From Macrophomina tecta (lineage: Eukaryota; Ascomycota; Dothideomycetes; Botryosphaeriales; Botryosphaeriaceae): a stretch of DNA of 64,000 nt. The notes beneath the pieces are model-generated. The model had not been told where the DNA came from. It did not search any database and saw only the letters and a list, made by a program, of their open reading frames with translations. Every line of letters begins with the position of its first letter. Positions within the stretch are counted from its first letter, which is position 1. The position numbers were made by a program, and so were the translations under genes. The stretch is from contig JAKSGN010000005.1 of NCBI GenBank assembly GCA_024180945.1, positions 1,488,001 through 1,552,000 of the forward strand, written 5' to 3'. Shown here piece by piece: positions 1 to 12,553 of this stretch.

Positions 1-411
1 GTTAACAACGGCGGAGGCGGGTACTACCCGCAAACGCCGGCCCCCACGCCGCGGGAGTCGCTGGGCCTGGAGACGGCGGTGGCGACAACGACGACGCCGT
101 GGCTGTCGAGCGTGCCGCGGTCTTCTGTGCCGCCGACGCTTGAGGCGGTGATGGTGTCGGGCTTGGGTGCGAAGCGGAGGTTTTCGAGGGTGGACGAGGG
201 CGCGGAGGAGCAGGATGATGAGGTATTGTCTGCGGCAGGGACGGAGGAGCAGCACTGTGACGACGCCGGCTGTCCCGAACCTGAGAGTCCGGAGACGTAC
301 CGGTCGAAGGAGGCGAGAGCGGCAATGTTGCTGTTGAGGCTGTGTGATGCAGATGGCTTAGAGACAAAACCGAGCCATCGTGACAAACGCGTGCGTCGGG
401 CCTCGACCTAG
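1..411 (+). CDS. 3' end of an unidentified protein gene (partial)
   Basis: Frame 1 is open from the first base of the window to a TAG at 409-411, giving at least 136 residues. It has no start inside the window, so this is the last exon, or part of it, of a gene entering from the left. Codons strongly favour G or C at the third position, as in the other genes here; overlapping minus-strand ORFs do not show this as clearly, so I chose this strand. The fragment begins Gly/Tyr/Pro-rich, continues Thr/Ser/Pro-rich, then has a basic patch (GAKRRFSRVDEG), an acidic stretch and a Leu-rich segment (ARAAMLLLRLCDADG) near the end. This resembles the disordered tail of a nuclear regulator, but I do not recognise the family. 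Confidence 0.6.
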   Translation, partial: VNNGGGGYYPQTPAPTPRESLGLETAVATTTTPWLSSVPRSSVPPTLEAVMVSGLGAKRRFSRVDEGAEEQDDEVLSAAGTEEQHCDDAGCPEPESPETYRSKEARAAMLLLRLCDADGLETKPSHRDKRVRRAST

Positions 412-742
412 GCATATTTTGGGGGCATTTCGGCATTTTAGTTGTTTCCGTTAGGTTGAGATCTCGTTCTCCAGTCTGGTGCGGCGGCCAGAGGAGGATT
501 GGTCGGTGGGTTCAGTATTACGTCTGAAATTGTAGTACGCATGCATATGGTCACGACACAGCGGAAAGTGATGGCAGAAAAATAAGTGGCTGTGCTAGAT
601 TTAAGGACCTTGTTTCCAGCTGATCATCAATCTTGTGGGGCCTTCCAGAAGCGCATTCTTATCCTTTCTGGGCTGGTGCTGGGGAATTCGCAAGCAAATA
701 ACAAGAACCAAGTCAAAGCTAAAATTGGAAGGGAAAGAGTAA
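412..742. other. Intergenic, convergent 3' ends
   Basis: This 331-base stretch lies between the end of the left-edge gene and the stop of the glutathione S-transferase gene on the other strand. I see no ORF or RNA gene; it is probably the two 3' UTRs. Confidence 0.5.
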
Positions 743-1572
743 TCAGGCCTTCGCCTTGAGCTTAGCCATCATATTCCCAGTCCGCTCAAGCACGCTGGTC
801 TCATTGTAGTTGCTCTTAATACTGGGATGTTCTTGGACAGCTGCTGCCCACTTAGAAAAATTCGGCAGACCTTGAAGACCTGTCTTGAACTTGGTAGGCA
901 GGTATGTCCCATTAGACAAAGAGTAGATGCGCAACAGGAATGGCGCAACTTGAGTCTGAACCGCCTGATCAGCCAAGGCCAGGATTTTTCGTGGCTTACA
1001 CTACTTACCTCAGCATAGGTAAGCTCCTTGCTGTCATCGTAGAAAGGAGCGGCACTGGCCAGTAATGGCTCGATGAATTTCTCAACGTTGGCCAGAACCT
1101 CGTGCACCTTCGCATCAGGGTTATCGGCTTGCAGGACAGCATGCCATTGGCCGCCGAGCTTGCCCATGAACGTGTCGATGAAGAACTGAATCTTAGCGCG
1201 GCGAAGAGGAACCGCCGGATCGGCCAAGGAGGCGGGCAGCAGGTTCGACGGACGCAGGTCGACCAAGAATTGCGAGATGATGTTCGACTCGTAAATGATC
1301 TCATTGGTGACGACGTCGTTGGAGAACTTGATGGCAGGCACAAGGCCACGCTATCAAAGTCAATATTGAGCACAATTGTGGCGACGAGAGGCACGCACCG
1401 GATTGATATCGAGGTACCATTGCGGACGAGGCACGTCAAGGTCGATAATGACCTGCTCGAAGGGGATCTTGAGCTCGGATAGGACGAAGTGCACGCGCTG
1501 GCACCACGGGCAGTCCAGGTTGGTGTAGAGGGTGATCCTGGGCGGGATTCCCGGAGCGTCGTAGCTAGCCAT
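743..1572 (-). CDS. Omega-like glutathione S-transferase
   Basis: Proposed exons on the minus strand: 1399-1572, 1009-1350 and 743-964, giving 245 residues. Both introns are short (48 and 44 nt) with GT-AG ends. The first splice restores the thioredoxin-fold motif NPRGLVPAIKFS, and neither intron is in frame with the ORFs read straight through. The N-terminal thioredoxin-like domain has CPWC (Cys21 and Cys24), where omega-class and related fungal GSTs carry the catalytic cysteine. The all-alpha C-terminal GST domain follows. By family the enzyme would act in the cytosol on glutathione conjugates as a thiol transferase or dehydroascorbate reductase; the substrate cannot be read from sequence. 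The start has an in-frame ATG directly before the first beta strand. Confidence 0.88.
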
Positions 1573-2126
1573 TACTGCAGTCGACGAGTGGACGATGGCG
1601 GTACGGGCGTCTTGGAGCTTCGTCGTCGCGCTTTATCGCGGGGCGGACGGGAGGGATGGCGTCAGCGCTGATTGCTCAGCAGCGCTGCGGGGTTGTGGGC
1701 TTAGGTGAAGATGGGTGGAAGGCATTGGCATTGCAGCCGGCATCCGACAAGCCGGCATCCGACAAGCCGGGCGCTGTCAACTGCGGGTGGGCATGGCCGT
1801 GTGTCTCTGCCGCCGTGGCCTCGGCGGTGTCGCGTTCGCGCCTCGACAGAATTGCGTGATGTTGCGAGCTTGTCCCGCTTGACTTGGGCTGACGGCGGCG
1901 CCCTTCGGCTAAACTTTCATCCATCCTCACTTTTGAACAACCAGCGTAGCTCCATAGACCTGTATCTTTGTGGCGAGGGCCGTGTAACATGCTATACTGT
2001 AAGATCCGTGTGTGCGAAGCCCCTAGTAGATTCCCCCCCCTCTCTTATACTGTCCACGCAGATCTTAGGCGCATCATGGGAAAGCTTCACTGGGCGGCAT
2101 GAAATCCTCGCTGTATTGGCTAGGCA
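1573..2126. other. Intergenic with a 15-bp tandem duplication
   Basis: This 554-base stretch lies upstream of the GST gene and downstream of the PPCS gene. It contains two exact copies of GCCGGCATCCGACAA at 1736-1750 and 1751-1765, followed by a partial third copy. No gene is evident. Confidence 0.5.
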
Positions 2127-3308
2127 TTATGATGAAGCTTCCCCGCGCTTTTGGATAAGCCTCTCGTGCATCCTCGAGATCTCTGGAACAATCAAGCTCT
2201 CTATCTCGACAATCGGCTCCACAGCGCTCTCCATTTGCGGCCCCATGCCTTTCTCTTCGACCAATCTCTGGTCGCTTTCCTCTGAGATGGCATCTTCGTC
2301 AGTCACGTTGCCGGCTGCGGCTTTGCCCACCAATGCCTCTATCCCCGATGCGCTTCTGCCTCTCTTGTTCCGTGGCACTCGGATCCACTTCTCGCCCTCG
2401 TCCGCGCTGACGAAAACGACCTCCCACTTTCGGGTCGAGAGCAGATTGCCAATCACTAGGTGGTGATGATAGCGATTCAGAGCATAGAGAGCCTTGCGCA
2501 CCAGCATGCTGGGGTCCGTCTCCAGCTTGAAGGATACGATCATGGCGTCTGGCGCCCAGCCGTCCACTAGGGACTTGAGGAACTTGGGGACCGGCTCCAG
2601 GTCGATAATCAAGGACTTGCCCTCAGTGCGAGCCGCAGGCTGGGGCTTGTTGCTCACAGCGCCTGTTTGTTGCTGCTGAGTGAATTCCTCCGCACTTTGG
2701 ATCTTGTGCTCAACCATGCGGTCCTTGGGCACGAAGAAGTCAGAAACGGCGGCGGCAAGGTAGAACAGCGCGCGGTTGCCCAGCGGACGCATCAGCTTGG
2801 CAACCTCGCGCAGCTCCCACAGATAGTCGGTGATAGTGACGAAGGAGAGGATGAGTAGCGTATTCTTGCGCTTCACCTCGGTGTACTGGCGCAGGACGCG
2901 GAGCATCTGGCGCTGATGCTCCTCGTCAACAACCACGCGGCCACCGTCGTCTTCACGCATGAAGTCGAGGAAGGAGCGGGTGTTGTGGGAATAATGGCGG
3001 CTGTAGGGCAGCAGGGAAAACTGCCGGTGCAGGTAGATGACGGCGTAGCCATTGGCGAGGAAGTACTCGGCAGAGGTGGCGCCGCGCGTGCCGGCAGAGA
3101 AGTTGTCGATGAAGCGGACCGTCTGCTCCTCGAGCGGGACTGTGGTGCCGCCAGACGTGACGAGAGCTACGCGGCGGCCTTCCTCGGCATGTCTCTCGAT
3201 GAAGGTGCGGGCCAGGGTGAGATGAGCGTGCAGCGAAGGCGGCGGGGGATTGCTGCTGAAGTACTGGCTCTCGGCCGCAGCCGGGCCAGGGCTTGCGGTG
3301 CTCTCCAT
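2127..3308 (-). CDS. CAB2: Phosphopantothenate--cysteine ligase (PPCS, Cab2-like)
   Basis: Single exon of 393 residues. The enzyme joins 4'-phosphopantothenate to cysteine, the second committed step of coenzyme A synthesis, in the cytosol. The eukaryotic PPCS nucleotide-binding motif appears early ([14 protein letters not shown], then [13 protein letters not shown]). It is followed by [14 protein letters not shown], the central [12 protein letters not shown] segment and [10 protein letters not shown] with [15 protein letters not shown] near the C terminus. The frame stays open upstream to about 3704, but that extension is low-complexity and lacks homology, so I chose the ATG at 3306-3308 (MESTASPGP). 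The last roughly 90 residues are acidic and probably disordered, longer than in yeast. The gene is divergent from the Zn2Cys6 regulator. Confidence 0.9.
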   Translation of the reverse strand: MESTASPGPAAAESQYFSSNPPPPSLHAHLTLARTFIERHAEEGRRVALVTSGGTTVPLEEQTVRFIDNFSAGTRGATSAEYFLANGYAVIYLHRQFSLLPYSRHYSHNTRSFLDFMREDDGGRVVVDEEHQRQMLRVLRQYTEVKRKNTLLILSFVTITDYLWELREVAKLMRPLGNRALFYLAAAVSDFFVPKDRMVEHKIQSAEEFTQQQQTGAVSNKPQPAARTEGKSLIIDLEPVPKFLKSLVDGWAPDAMIVSFKLETDPSMLVRKALYALNRYHHHLVIGNLLSTRKWEVVFVSADEGEKWIRVPRNKRGRSASGIEALVGKAAAGNVTDEDAISEESDQRLVEEKGMGPQMESAVEPIVEIESLIVPEISRMHERLIQKRGEASS

Positions 3309-4108
3309 GGCTGATGTCGGGCGGGGGACGAACGGCGGAGGCGTCGTCGAGCTCTGGTGAACGCGCGCGGCGGGGCACCGTTCTGGATGCCTTGCTGCCT
3401 CACGCACGTGACTGGAGGGCGGTGATTGGAGACGTCGCCGTGTCTCCGCGCCTCTTGCCAGGAGAAGATGCGCATGATTGCAGCGTCTCACTCGCAAAGG
3501 AGGCTGGGCTGCGCCATTGCCTGCAGCATTGTTCTGCATTCCCACCCCAAGCCTCTTGTAGCCGCTTTCATGGTCCAGTGACGCATGCGACGCGGCCCAA
3601 GCGCGCCCGGCCAACAGCACTCTGGCGGCGCGAGCTCCGCGACACTGATGCTCCTGCTCGTTGAAGCCAGGCAACGAATTTCTCGCTCGTGTCCGAATCT
3701 CCAACCACTCAGCACGTCGCCGCGGGGGCGGAGTCGTTTCCGCCCAGCTCGCTTCCTTCCAGTAGCAAGCTCAAGCTGCTTCGCTCCTCTGGCTTTGACC
3801 TGGAGCATTGACGACTGCGTGCAGCAGCAGCACCGCCTGGCCCTGTCTATCCATCGCCCCACCGCTCTGCGTCTGCCTTCGCGCCAAGGACGCGCTTGTC
3901 GTTGGGCCGTCGCCTGTTTTTACTGCCTCTCATAATTCGCTTTCGCCTCTCGCTCTTCTACCTCTCGCTCTCGCCTGCTCACCCCTGAACGCGCTCCTTG
4001 GTCCTCAGCCGTTCTCGCTTCCGTCCAGGTGCTCGTGATCGCGCCTGAAAGAGACCTGCACCACCGCGCTTGAGAGCTGTGCCTCGATGCCAACGTCGAC
4101 CTGCCGCA
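3309..4108. promoter_or_regulatory. Shared upstream region of PPCS and Zn2Cys6 regulator genes
   Basis: This 800-base interval separates two divergently transcribed genes and must hold both promoters. Pyrimidine-rich tracts (about 3900-4030) precede the regulator start, as is common for fungal transcription start regions. No specific operator was identified. Confidence 0.4.
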
Positions 4109-7100
4109 ATGAGATCCGGAAGGCTACCGAGCGAGCACCAGGACCCCTCCGCAACCGACCCTGCTGTTCGCTCCGCTCGCATTGACTCGGCCCAACAGCC
4201 CCGCCGTGCCAGCCAGCACCGCCCAATCTCTCAGCAACCGAAAGCCATGGATGCACCCGCTTTCGGCCCGGCGCGCGTGGGTAAAGTCGCTATCCCACCG
4301 CTGCAACCCAAGACCGATCCACCCCCCTCTCGCAGCTCTCCGGAGAAGAAGAGGACGTCAAAGGCTTGTGTAGAGTGCCGGGTGAGGAAAATCAAATGCA
4401 GCGGGAAGAAGCCCTCCTGCGATCATTGTGAACAATGCCAGATCCCATGCACGTATGCAGAAGGCAAACGAGAGCAGAATAAGAGGTAAGCCGCCTGGTT
4501 GCTCCTGCCTTCATTTCAAGTACTCATACAGTCCCTCATCAAGGGCTACTGAACGGGGGGACCGCCTGCTGCAACTTGTCCGAGATATTTCACATGAAGT
4601 CGACCTCCCACCCCACCTGCTACAGAAGATCCAAGCTGTCGAGTCCGAGGTATGAGGCTGCGCGTCCCTCTGCTTCATATAAGCCATGCGCCAGATAGAT
4701 GTATCCCCGTAGACTTTCCTTCTTTACCTATCGTTCCCGCCCTACCTTTTCCAGCCTGTTCTACACGCTCCCACCATTTGTCTATGGGCGATTGGCTTCC
4801 ATAGTGCCGCATACTGACAGTGTGCTCTTTCGTCCAGGCCGTGGACGACGACACGATGTCTTTACGCTCGGGGCACACGACCACTACGAAGCGGCGGCGA
4901 AGGTCGTCCGGACATGTTCCTAGCGAAAAGCGCAAGAGATCTCGCTCTCCACATGGTGACCACGGGGAGGCCGACGTATCAGCCGATGTCGGCTCTGAGG
5001 AATCCGTTGACCTCGCTGCAGAAGATTTCAACCGCAGTGAAAGAGCCAGGGCCACCGGCTTTGTTGGAAAGAATTCAGAGGTTGCCTGGGCACACCGTCT
5101 TTCGCAGGCTCAAAGTGAGAAGCAGAGCAACTATGAAAGCAGTAGAGGCCCGTATGGTCTGCCGGGGAATAGTGAGGAAGCCAGGCTAGATCGAATGGCT
5201 GCCGCCCGTGCACGGCAAAAAGTCGGCAACAAGCAAGCCGCGCCTATGGCTGATTTCACCTACCATCTCGATATGGAAAGCGTTCTCACGCTCGACCATG
5301 TGGATAAAAACGAACTTCCGCCGCTGGAAACGGCAAAAAGGCTCTTGAACTGTTACCTAAGTACAGTGCAAGACACCTTGCCGATTCTCGCAAAATCGGA
5401 TATCCTGAACCAATTCCGCCATTTCTCACGCTTGCAGAACCCAGAGAGCATACCGGCTACTTGGCGCTCCATTCTGAATATGGTATTTGCTATTGGCGCC
5501 ATGTTTTCACATTTGACGAATGCTTTTTGGCAGGGAGACGAACGCGACCACTTCGTCTACTACACTCGAGCGTTGCATCTTGGGCTACCAGGCGACGTCA
5601 TCACAGCTCACCCTGATCTTCAGCGCATCCAGGTCCTCGGGCTGATTTCCTTCTACTACTTGGCAATCAGCCAAGTCAGCCGGTACGTTTTATGCAGGAG
5701 GATTTGTGCAGGAAATTTTTGGCTATTTGCTAAACTGCTACATGTCTCGTTGAAGCTTATTTGTGGTCAAACAGATCTTGGGTCATGATAGGCCTTGCTT
5801 GTCGGCATGCCATTGCTCTCGGCTTACACCTTCGGAACATTGATGAATCCATGAGCGCTTTTGCCAAGGAAAAAAGGGTCAAGGTGTGGTGGTCACTCTA
5901 CTACATTGAACATCTTCTTTGCGAAATCACCGGAAGACCGACCACCCTCGATCCCCGCTTCTGTTCAGTCCCTCCCCCTATGCCCATTGAAGAGATGCAG
6001 TTGGCTCAATCTCCTGGTGGGAAGCAACTCGGCGAATTGAGAGGCAACAAAGGCGGCTCAGAGCCACCGTTGAGCAGAAGCAAGCAGAGTTCAATGGATT
6101 CGGACGCCCCGCCGAATGCCGCAAACTTCTTCCGTTGTCAAGTCCAACTGGCAGTCATCTCTCAAAAGCTTCTTGTCAATTTGTACTCGGCCCACACCGT
6201 TACCATGTCTTGGGAACAGGCACAGGACCAAATCATTGCTTTAGGCGAAGAGGCCGACAAATGGTACAGAGCGCTTCCAGCGCAGTATCAATTCATCCTT
6301 CCGGAGAACGAGGAGAAGACGTTCTCGCGGGAAAGGACTCTCCTAGCATTCAGCTATTACAGCATGAAAATCATTCTCACTCGTCCTTGCCTCTGCCGCA
6401 TCGATAAGCGGATAGTGAACCAAGGTGAGGAGTCAAAGCACATTGATTTGCGAAAGGCAAGGGAATGTGTCATGGCTTCTAAGAGCATTTGTGATCTACT
6501 TCCAGATACAGAGCTCCCCGATATCGTTTGGATCTACTCGAAAGGTCCCTGGTGGTGCATTGTCCATCACCTCATGCAGGCTATGACTGTCCTGATGCTG
6601 GAACTGGCATTTGGAGTTTGTCACATGCCAGATCCAGAGGCTGATCAAGAGTCAATCATTCAACTTGCGAAAAAGTTGCTTCGCTGGCTTACGATGATGG
6701 CGGCGGTGGGACATGCGGGTGCACAGGCAGCTTGTAAGCAGGCTCGGGACCAGTTCAAAGGCTTCGATCCGTTTGAAAACATCGACACCTCGGATCTCGT
6801 GAAGATGGCTGAACATGGACCGGATTTCCTGCGGCAGGAGTTGGTCAACCAGGGTCAACTAGATCCGAAAAGGTTGCACAGCGACGGCTTGGCCTCAAAA
6901 CTTGGCCCGTCTGTACCAGGTGTGGGAGATCAGTCACAGGACAAGCAGAATGTCTGGCTGAAGGCTGAACAACCAGGTTTGCCAAAGGATCTTAGTGGCA
7001 GTGAACCACTTACAATGGAATACGCGTATCAACAAGGAAGCACAGCCGATCCACATAGCGACCTTTTTTCTAAGGATCTCTTCGAGCAAGCATCTCAAGC

Positions 7101-7554
7101 AGCTTGGTCGGACTTTGACAATGGTGGACTCTTCCACGACAACGAATGGGGCACGTCCTCTCATCCAACTTGGAACAATCCTGTCTTTCAAACATCATAT
7201 GACCTGAGCAACCCTTTTACATCATTTGACGGCTCGTGCTTTGATAACTATCCCACCAGTGGGCCCGCTGTCTCCCTTCCAAATCATATGGCTGGAATAA
7301 ATCTCAATCCATACACTGGCTCAAACGCAGGTTTCAACCAAGCCGGACCGCCCCCTGGATCTTCCGGCGCAACCACGGCCGAGGCACAGCATCAACATCG
7401 CTTAATAGGCTCTGATGGTCAAAATCACCCCTTTGTGCCTTCTTCTCAACATGACGATCTCCATCAGCAATCTCACCTGTCGTACTCTCAACCTCATGGC
7501 TATAATGAGCAATCCTTCCTGATGTCTCCTCCTCCAGGTCAACGCCAATACTAA
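4109..7554 (+). CDS. Zn2Cys6 fungal-specific transcription factor
   Basis: Proposed exons: 4109-4485, 4544-4649, 4838-5682 and 5775-7554. The fourth exon opens with SWVMIGLACRHAIALGLHLR once spliced, typical of the fungal transcription factor middle homology region. The DNA-binding Zn2Cys6 cluster lies near residues 88-116: CVECRVRKIKC, then CDHCEQCQIPC, giving C-x2-C-x6-C-x6-C-x2-C-x6-C. A basic linker and a short leucine-rich helix (DRLLQLVRDIS) follow; a nuclear-localisation-like basic run (KRRRRSS) is in exon 3. The C-terminal third is Gln/Ser/Pro/Asn-rich, as in activation domains. The internal ATG at 4247 in the same frame is an alternative start. Target genes cannot be inferred; the neighbours are housekeeping genes. 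Confidence 0.88.
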
Positions 7555-8824
7555 CATCAGCACTATTACCAATCGTATGCCCAAAGCCAAGATCAGCGCC
7601 AACAATCTCGGCAGCGGTCCTTACAAAACCAACCATCTTAGCAATCACACGCTCAACCCCAGAACTAAACAAAAGCGGTGCTCTATCACGGGAAAACTTC
7701 TCGCAAGGGCCATTCAACGGGGAACATTCTGTTTGTTTCAACGAAAGCTCTGTCGATTCCCCTGGAATTCATCGTCTGGCCACTTTGCCATTCTTACAAT
7801 AGCATTTGTTCTTTGTCCAAACTAGGACCATCCCTCAATAGTGGCATTTCATCACTTCGCCGTTCCTGGTTGCAAATATACCTTTGAGCGTTCGCAGTCA
7901 ACATGGCAGACTGAATAGAAGCTACAGTGATATACCGTATAGGAGGGGCTTACCACTAGTACCTTTTTCTTTCGCCGTGCAGAAAACCCATGGTGCGTGC
8001 GATAATGTGTTGAGAATGAATAGCCCAAGCGACTTGTCTTGCATATGTGATAGTCGAAATCGAAAGCCATGGAGCTTGGGATGTTTATCCTCCGTCTTCC
8101 TTCCCACTCCTTGTCCAGTATCTTACCCCAGCTCTTCTGTTCTCTTTCCCGTTCCCGTCCTCCTCCTCCTCTCCCTCCCCCCCGCGGCGAAAATCACGCG
8201 GACATCAGAGTGGCGACCGCCACCGATTCACCAGTGACTGGGAAATCACTCTCCGTCTTTTGCGTTCGTGAGGGGGTTCAGAGCACGTGCTTCCAGTCCT
8301 TTCTTCTCTAGAGTTTATTTGGATATCTTATGAACAATCTCCATACCAACCAGCTCGAACGCCTCCGCTAAACAGAGCTGGGAAAACTGGTCAGTCTAGA
8401 AGGATGTATCTTACATGTGTATTGTATGTATGTGACGCCTCCTGTACGCGTATATGTACGTATGCATGTAATGCCTTTTCATTCTTTGTTTCCCGTTCTC
8501 TTCCCGCCGCGCTCAATCATTCTTTGCCCCTTTATCTCCCTCCTCCCCTTTTGCATCATCCAATAATCATCGTCCATTTTCGTGATACACCAAATCCGCG
8601 AAAAAAAGAAAAAAGAAAAACGAAGAAGCCACGCTTCCTCGTCCGTTCCCCCCACCTCCCCCTACGCAAACAAACCTCCACGCCTGCCAAGCAGGCCGAC
8701 GATAGCGGCGAAGAAAAAGACTAGAGCAGGCGAGCAGTCTGCTGGCAGGAGCAGAGCCATCGACCTAGAAAGAACGAGAACGAAAAACCGGTAGGCAACT
8801 TCTCATCAATACGAAACAACTGAC
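7555..8824. other. Intergenic, convergent 3' ends
   Basis: This 1270-base stretch lies between the ends of the Zn2Cys6 regulator and the GH76 gene. It is rich in C/T tracts (about 8090-8200 and 8490-8580) and A-rich tracts (8600-8625). I see no gene; some of it is 3' UTR. Confidence 0.45.
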
Positions 8825-10492
8825 TCAGAACATGGCATCCGCCGCCATCGCCTTGGCCGCCGCGCTTGCAATCAGCGGTAACCACCTGGACTCTTCTGCC
8901 TTTTGCGCTGCTTCTTCCGGCGGAGTGCTTGTCGCTGCTGGTGCAGGGGTGGTGGTAGTTGTCGTCGTCGCCGAGGATGTCGAGGCCGAAGTTGTCGGCG
9001 TGCGCGTCGCCGTCACCAGGGTCGTCGGAGTGGTGGGCACAGGCGGCGTGCTAGCAGCAGCGCCGACCTGCTGCCCCTGCTGCTGCGCGGGCGCGGGCGC
9101 CTCGTGGATCAGGAGCGCCTGGATAACCTCCATGGCGGCGAGCTGGGGGCCGACGCCCGCCTTGCCATCATATCCGTTGATGTCCCAGCGATACCCGCAG
9201 CTGGTGCCGTCGGCCTCGCCAGAGCAGGCGGCGGCGGCGCCCCGGGCGCTCGCGCTCAGCAGCGGGGCGACGGTGCCATTGTCGACGGCCGGGGCGAGGA
9301 CGCTGGATTTCGCGAGCCAGCGGGCGAGGTAGGCCTTGAAGGAGAGCTGGTCGGTATTGCAGGTGCCGTAGGGCTCGCAGGCGGGCTCGAAGGCAACACC
9401 GGTAGCGTTCGCGTTCGGGGAGAAGAAGTTCTTGGCCGCGTTTGCGAGCAGGCCGCGCGTGTGCGTGGCCCAGGGCTCGGCGGCGTTGGTGGCGTTGTAC
9501 ATGGCGGCGGCGCCATACAGGTACATGGCGACGTTATAGCTCCACTGCGTGCGGTCGAACTCGGTGCAGTTCTGGTCGACGCCGGCGCCGTCAAAGATGT
9601 TGTACGAAGCATCGATGGCGCCCACGCCGACGCTCCAGTCCCACACGCGCGAGGCCCAGTCCGAGTAGGTGCTGTTGCCTGTGTAGCGGTGGAGGCGCGC
9701 GGCGAGCTGGAACAGGCCGCCGTTGGAGATGGAGTTCTTGTACGTGTAGCCGTTGTTGGTGCTGTAGACTTGCCAGCGCAGGCCCCCATTACATGTCGCC
9801 GTGTCCCAGCGCGGAACCTGCGTGTTGAAGGCGTTCACGGCCAGTTCAAGCCAGGATTGCGGGAGCGTGCCGCTGGCGACGCTGCCCGTCGGCGCCGGGA
9901 AGTTCTGCTCAGCGGCCGACATGGCGGCGAGGGCCCAGAAGACCTGGTCATCGTTGCCCTGGCGGTGTCGGGTCAGTTTCGTGATCAATTTGAGTTTGGT
10001 ATTTGATTTTTCGGGTAAAGCTTATTCCTCGTTTTCATTTTGAGGAATTGGGGGAGTGAAATGCGGGAGTTTCTTACGAGTTCCTTCTCCCACTCGACGT
10101 TCATGAAGTCGTTGGCAGGACCCTTTTGCGCCAGGAGGGCCTGATTGGTGGAGAAGACGAAGCTGGCGTCGCCGGTGTAGGACCAGTAGTCGACGAGACC
10201 GCCCCAGACGGCGCCGGCTTCCCACCAGTAGATGGGCTTGTCGAAGGTGCCGACCTTGATGGGAGTGGTGCCGGTGGCGTTGTTGACGTAGAGCTTCATG
10301 AGGCCGTTGGCCGCGACAGCAGCGGCCGCCTTGATGGAGGCTGTGAGTGGAGTCAGTGGGAGACTCAGGTGGTGAAGAAGAGAGATCTGACGTACCGGAG
10401 TCATCAACATTGAGAGCGATGCCGGCGGCATGGACGAAGGGAATGATGGCGACAGCTGCCATCAAGGCGCGCTGCCAGAAGTTGGCCGCCAT
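8825..10492 (-). CDS. GH76 Dfg5/Dcw1-like mannan endo-1,6-alpha-mannosidase, GPI type
   Basis: Exons 10396-10492, 10078-10340 and 8825-9958 give 497 residues. The first splice produces VDDSASIKAAAAVAANGLMK and the second brings in GNDDQVFWALAAMS. The Asp-Asp pair in NDDQ is the expected catalytic site of GH76 enzymes. An N-terminal signal peptide (MAANFWQRALMAAVAIIPFVHA) is present. Family motifs follow: PIYWWEAGAVWGGLVDYW, GGLRWQ, NGGLFQLAARLHRYTGN and YRWDINGYDGKAGVGPQ. A Thr/Ser/Pro/Ala-rich stalk and a hydrophobic end (LIASAAAKAMAADAMF) fit a GPI-anchored wall protein. Dfg5/Dcw1 proteins are thought to attach GPI proteins to wall glucan. The ATG chosen starts the signal peptide. Confidence 0.9.
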
Positions 10493-12553
10493 GGTCGCGG
10501 ATTCTGGGGGTCGAACAGAGGTAGAGAGTGTGGGCTGGTGAAAATGACAGCAGGAGGCCAAAGGAGGAGTGGTGGCAGAAAGGCAAAGGAAATAAGGAAA
10601 GAGCTGTCTGGCCTGGGCAGATAGCTATTGCAGAAGTGAATGGCAGGGTAGAGCGGCGCGTGGCATTATCCAGTCACCAAGCAGGAAGGAATGGGGAGGC
10701 AAACGAGGGCGCGGCAGGCCGGGGGTAAGAGAAAGCTTTGTATACAACAGCGCAACTACTAACAGGCGCGGCCGCCAGCTAAGGCTGGCGCGGGCCGGGC
10801 AGCGCTCTGGGGCCACAGCCGTCGCGTTGACATGTCTGTTGGTAACGAGCAGCGTCAGGCCGAAGGGGGGAGGACGGAGAGTCGAGAGCGGGGGGCGATT
10901 GGACGAGGCGGCGCGCGCGTGAAACTTGAAACCGCCCACGCGGCCAATCACGCGGCCCGCTCAGCCTGTCTCTTGAAACGGCCTCTGCGGCGCGTTTTGC
11001 CTCTTCGCCGGCTTGTCGCGAAGCGGAAGGTCGCCCTGTCGGTCGCATGCTGATCCCGAACGTGTCCTGTCACCTGTGCGCAGCCGCGGCCGACTTCCCC
11101 GCACCCTCTCCTACCCGGTCTTCCTGCTCGTCCTGCAGACAACCGGGAAGACAGCGGGAGGAATCATCGACACGCTTGCCTGTTCTCATGCCAGTTCTCA
11201 TGCCAGAGCGGTGCACCCGCCATCGAATGCCTCTCCTCTCTCCAGACACGGCACGCGTGCAGCCTGCATCTGCATCAAAGTCTCACCAGCCGAGTCCTCC
11301 ACGCACATGCTCCCAACCGCCCTCCGCAATAACTGTACCATCCCTGTCCCTTAGAGCAATGCGACCCGGCACTGCCGCTTTCCAACCCCTGCCGATAGCC
11401 CGCACTGTCCGCGCTAAAAACGGAGGGGAGACCGCGCCTTAGGCTTTTGTCGTTGGACGCGCTTGCGCTGACGTCGAGCATAAGGCTCCTCGGGAATCGG
11501 AGGCAATCCCTTTTTGTTCTCAGCCTTATCGGGCTCCACAAAAGCTTGTCGTGTCTTGGGAGTGGGCTGTCCGTGCAACCGCTCTCTGTCTCTTTCACCT
11601 TGGCGCCGTGTGCAATGTTGTACTCCGACGACACACCTGGAATGCAGACTCCGGCGGCAGCCTGCCTTCAGCAACTTGGGGGGCCCAATGAAATCTAGTA
11701 CAAATGTTGCGTGGAATACAGAGCTGAAGTGAGGGGCAAAATGCGCAATCAACGAATGCAGCCCTTCACTTTGATATGTTCACTCGTGCCATGCGCAAGA
11801 ACAAGAATCCCCCGCAAGGGATCACGTCTTAGTCTCGAGGAAACTATCATTGGAATTGCTAGTTCTGAGTCCTAGCTTGAAGGGGTATACGATCGATGAA
11901 AAGAAGCTGTTTTCCACAAAACGCATACCAAAAAGAGAACGAAGGGAAAAGTAGTCTCAGAGGAGTAAAGTCAACGGATGAAGTACCAAAAAAAAAAAAA
12001 AATCCCAACTCAGTATCCCAAGACACGAACTGGTATAATGAGAAGACAAGATCCACCACAAGCCTGGACGTCTAGGAGACAGTTCGGCAACAGACCTCCC
12101 GAGCATAGAAGCAAAGTCCTGCAGATGCGACTGGTAAACGGAGACGCAGTATTCGCTCACATGCTCCAACTGCTCGTGCGTACGTACAAAGATGTGTTTG
12201 CGACATACCGGTATACCGAGCTCGCCACTCGCAGGAAGACCTTTCCAAATAGAACAAACCCTCGACCCCCCCTCCCCCCCAAAAAAAAGGTCTATCATGA
12301 AAAGACAAAGAGATGCCAGCGCCGTCACGCCCTCCTGAATGCAAGTGAAACAATGAGTTTTCTTGAAACGAGCAAAGGGACACTCCGGAAAGATAAAAGG
12401 TGTAAAAGCGGCGTACCATCCGAGCCTGCCGGGCACAGTTTCGTGGTTCCCATTCATATGGTCGTTGAGGTTTGATACGGTAGAAGAAAGAGTATAAGAG
12501 GTAGCGACGAGAAGAAAATACACATTAAGTTGTGATTGCGAGGGAAGCTTTTT
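10493..12553. other. Long intergenic region with no supported gene
   Basis: This stretch of about 2 kb lies upstream of the GH76 gene and downstream of the Uds1 gene. Several ORFs of 60-130 codons occur on both strands but none has family motifs or a consistent splice structure. The best is a minus-strand frame at 11414-11752 with a basic C terminus (PYARRQRKRVQRQKPK); I cannot support it. Homopolymers sit at 11988-12001 (A) and 12281-12288 (A). Confidence 0.4.

Noticed and set aside
1102..1482. Plus-strand ORF opposite the glutathione S-transferase
   Set aside because: Antisense shadow of a well-supported gene.
4070..4108. Upstream extension of the Zn2Cys6 regulator to 4070
   Set aside because: The frame there opens with TTG, not ATG; the first in-frame ATG is 4109.
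8903..10006. 367-codon plus-strand ORF opposite the GH76 gene
   Set aside because: Antisense of a GC-rich coding exon; the translation is Gly/Arg/Val-rich without motifs.
11414..11752. Minus-strand ORF with basic C terminus near 11450
   Set aside because: No recognisable family, no upstream exon with matching phase; composition alone is not enough.
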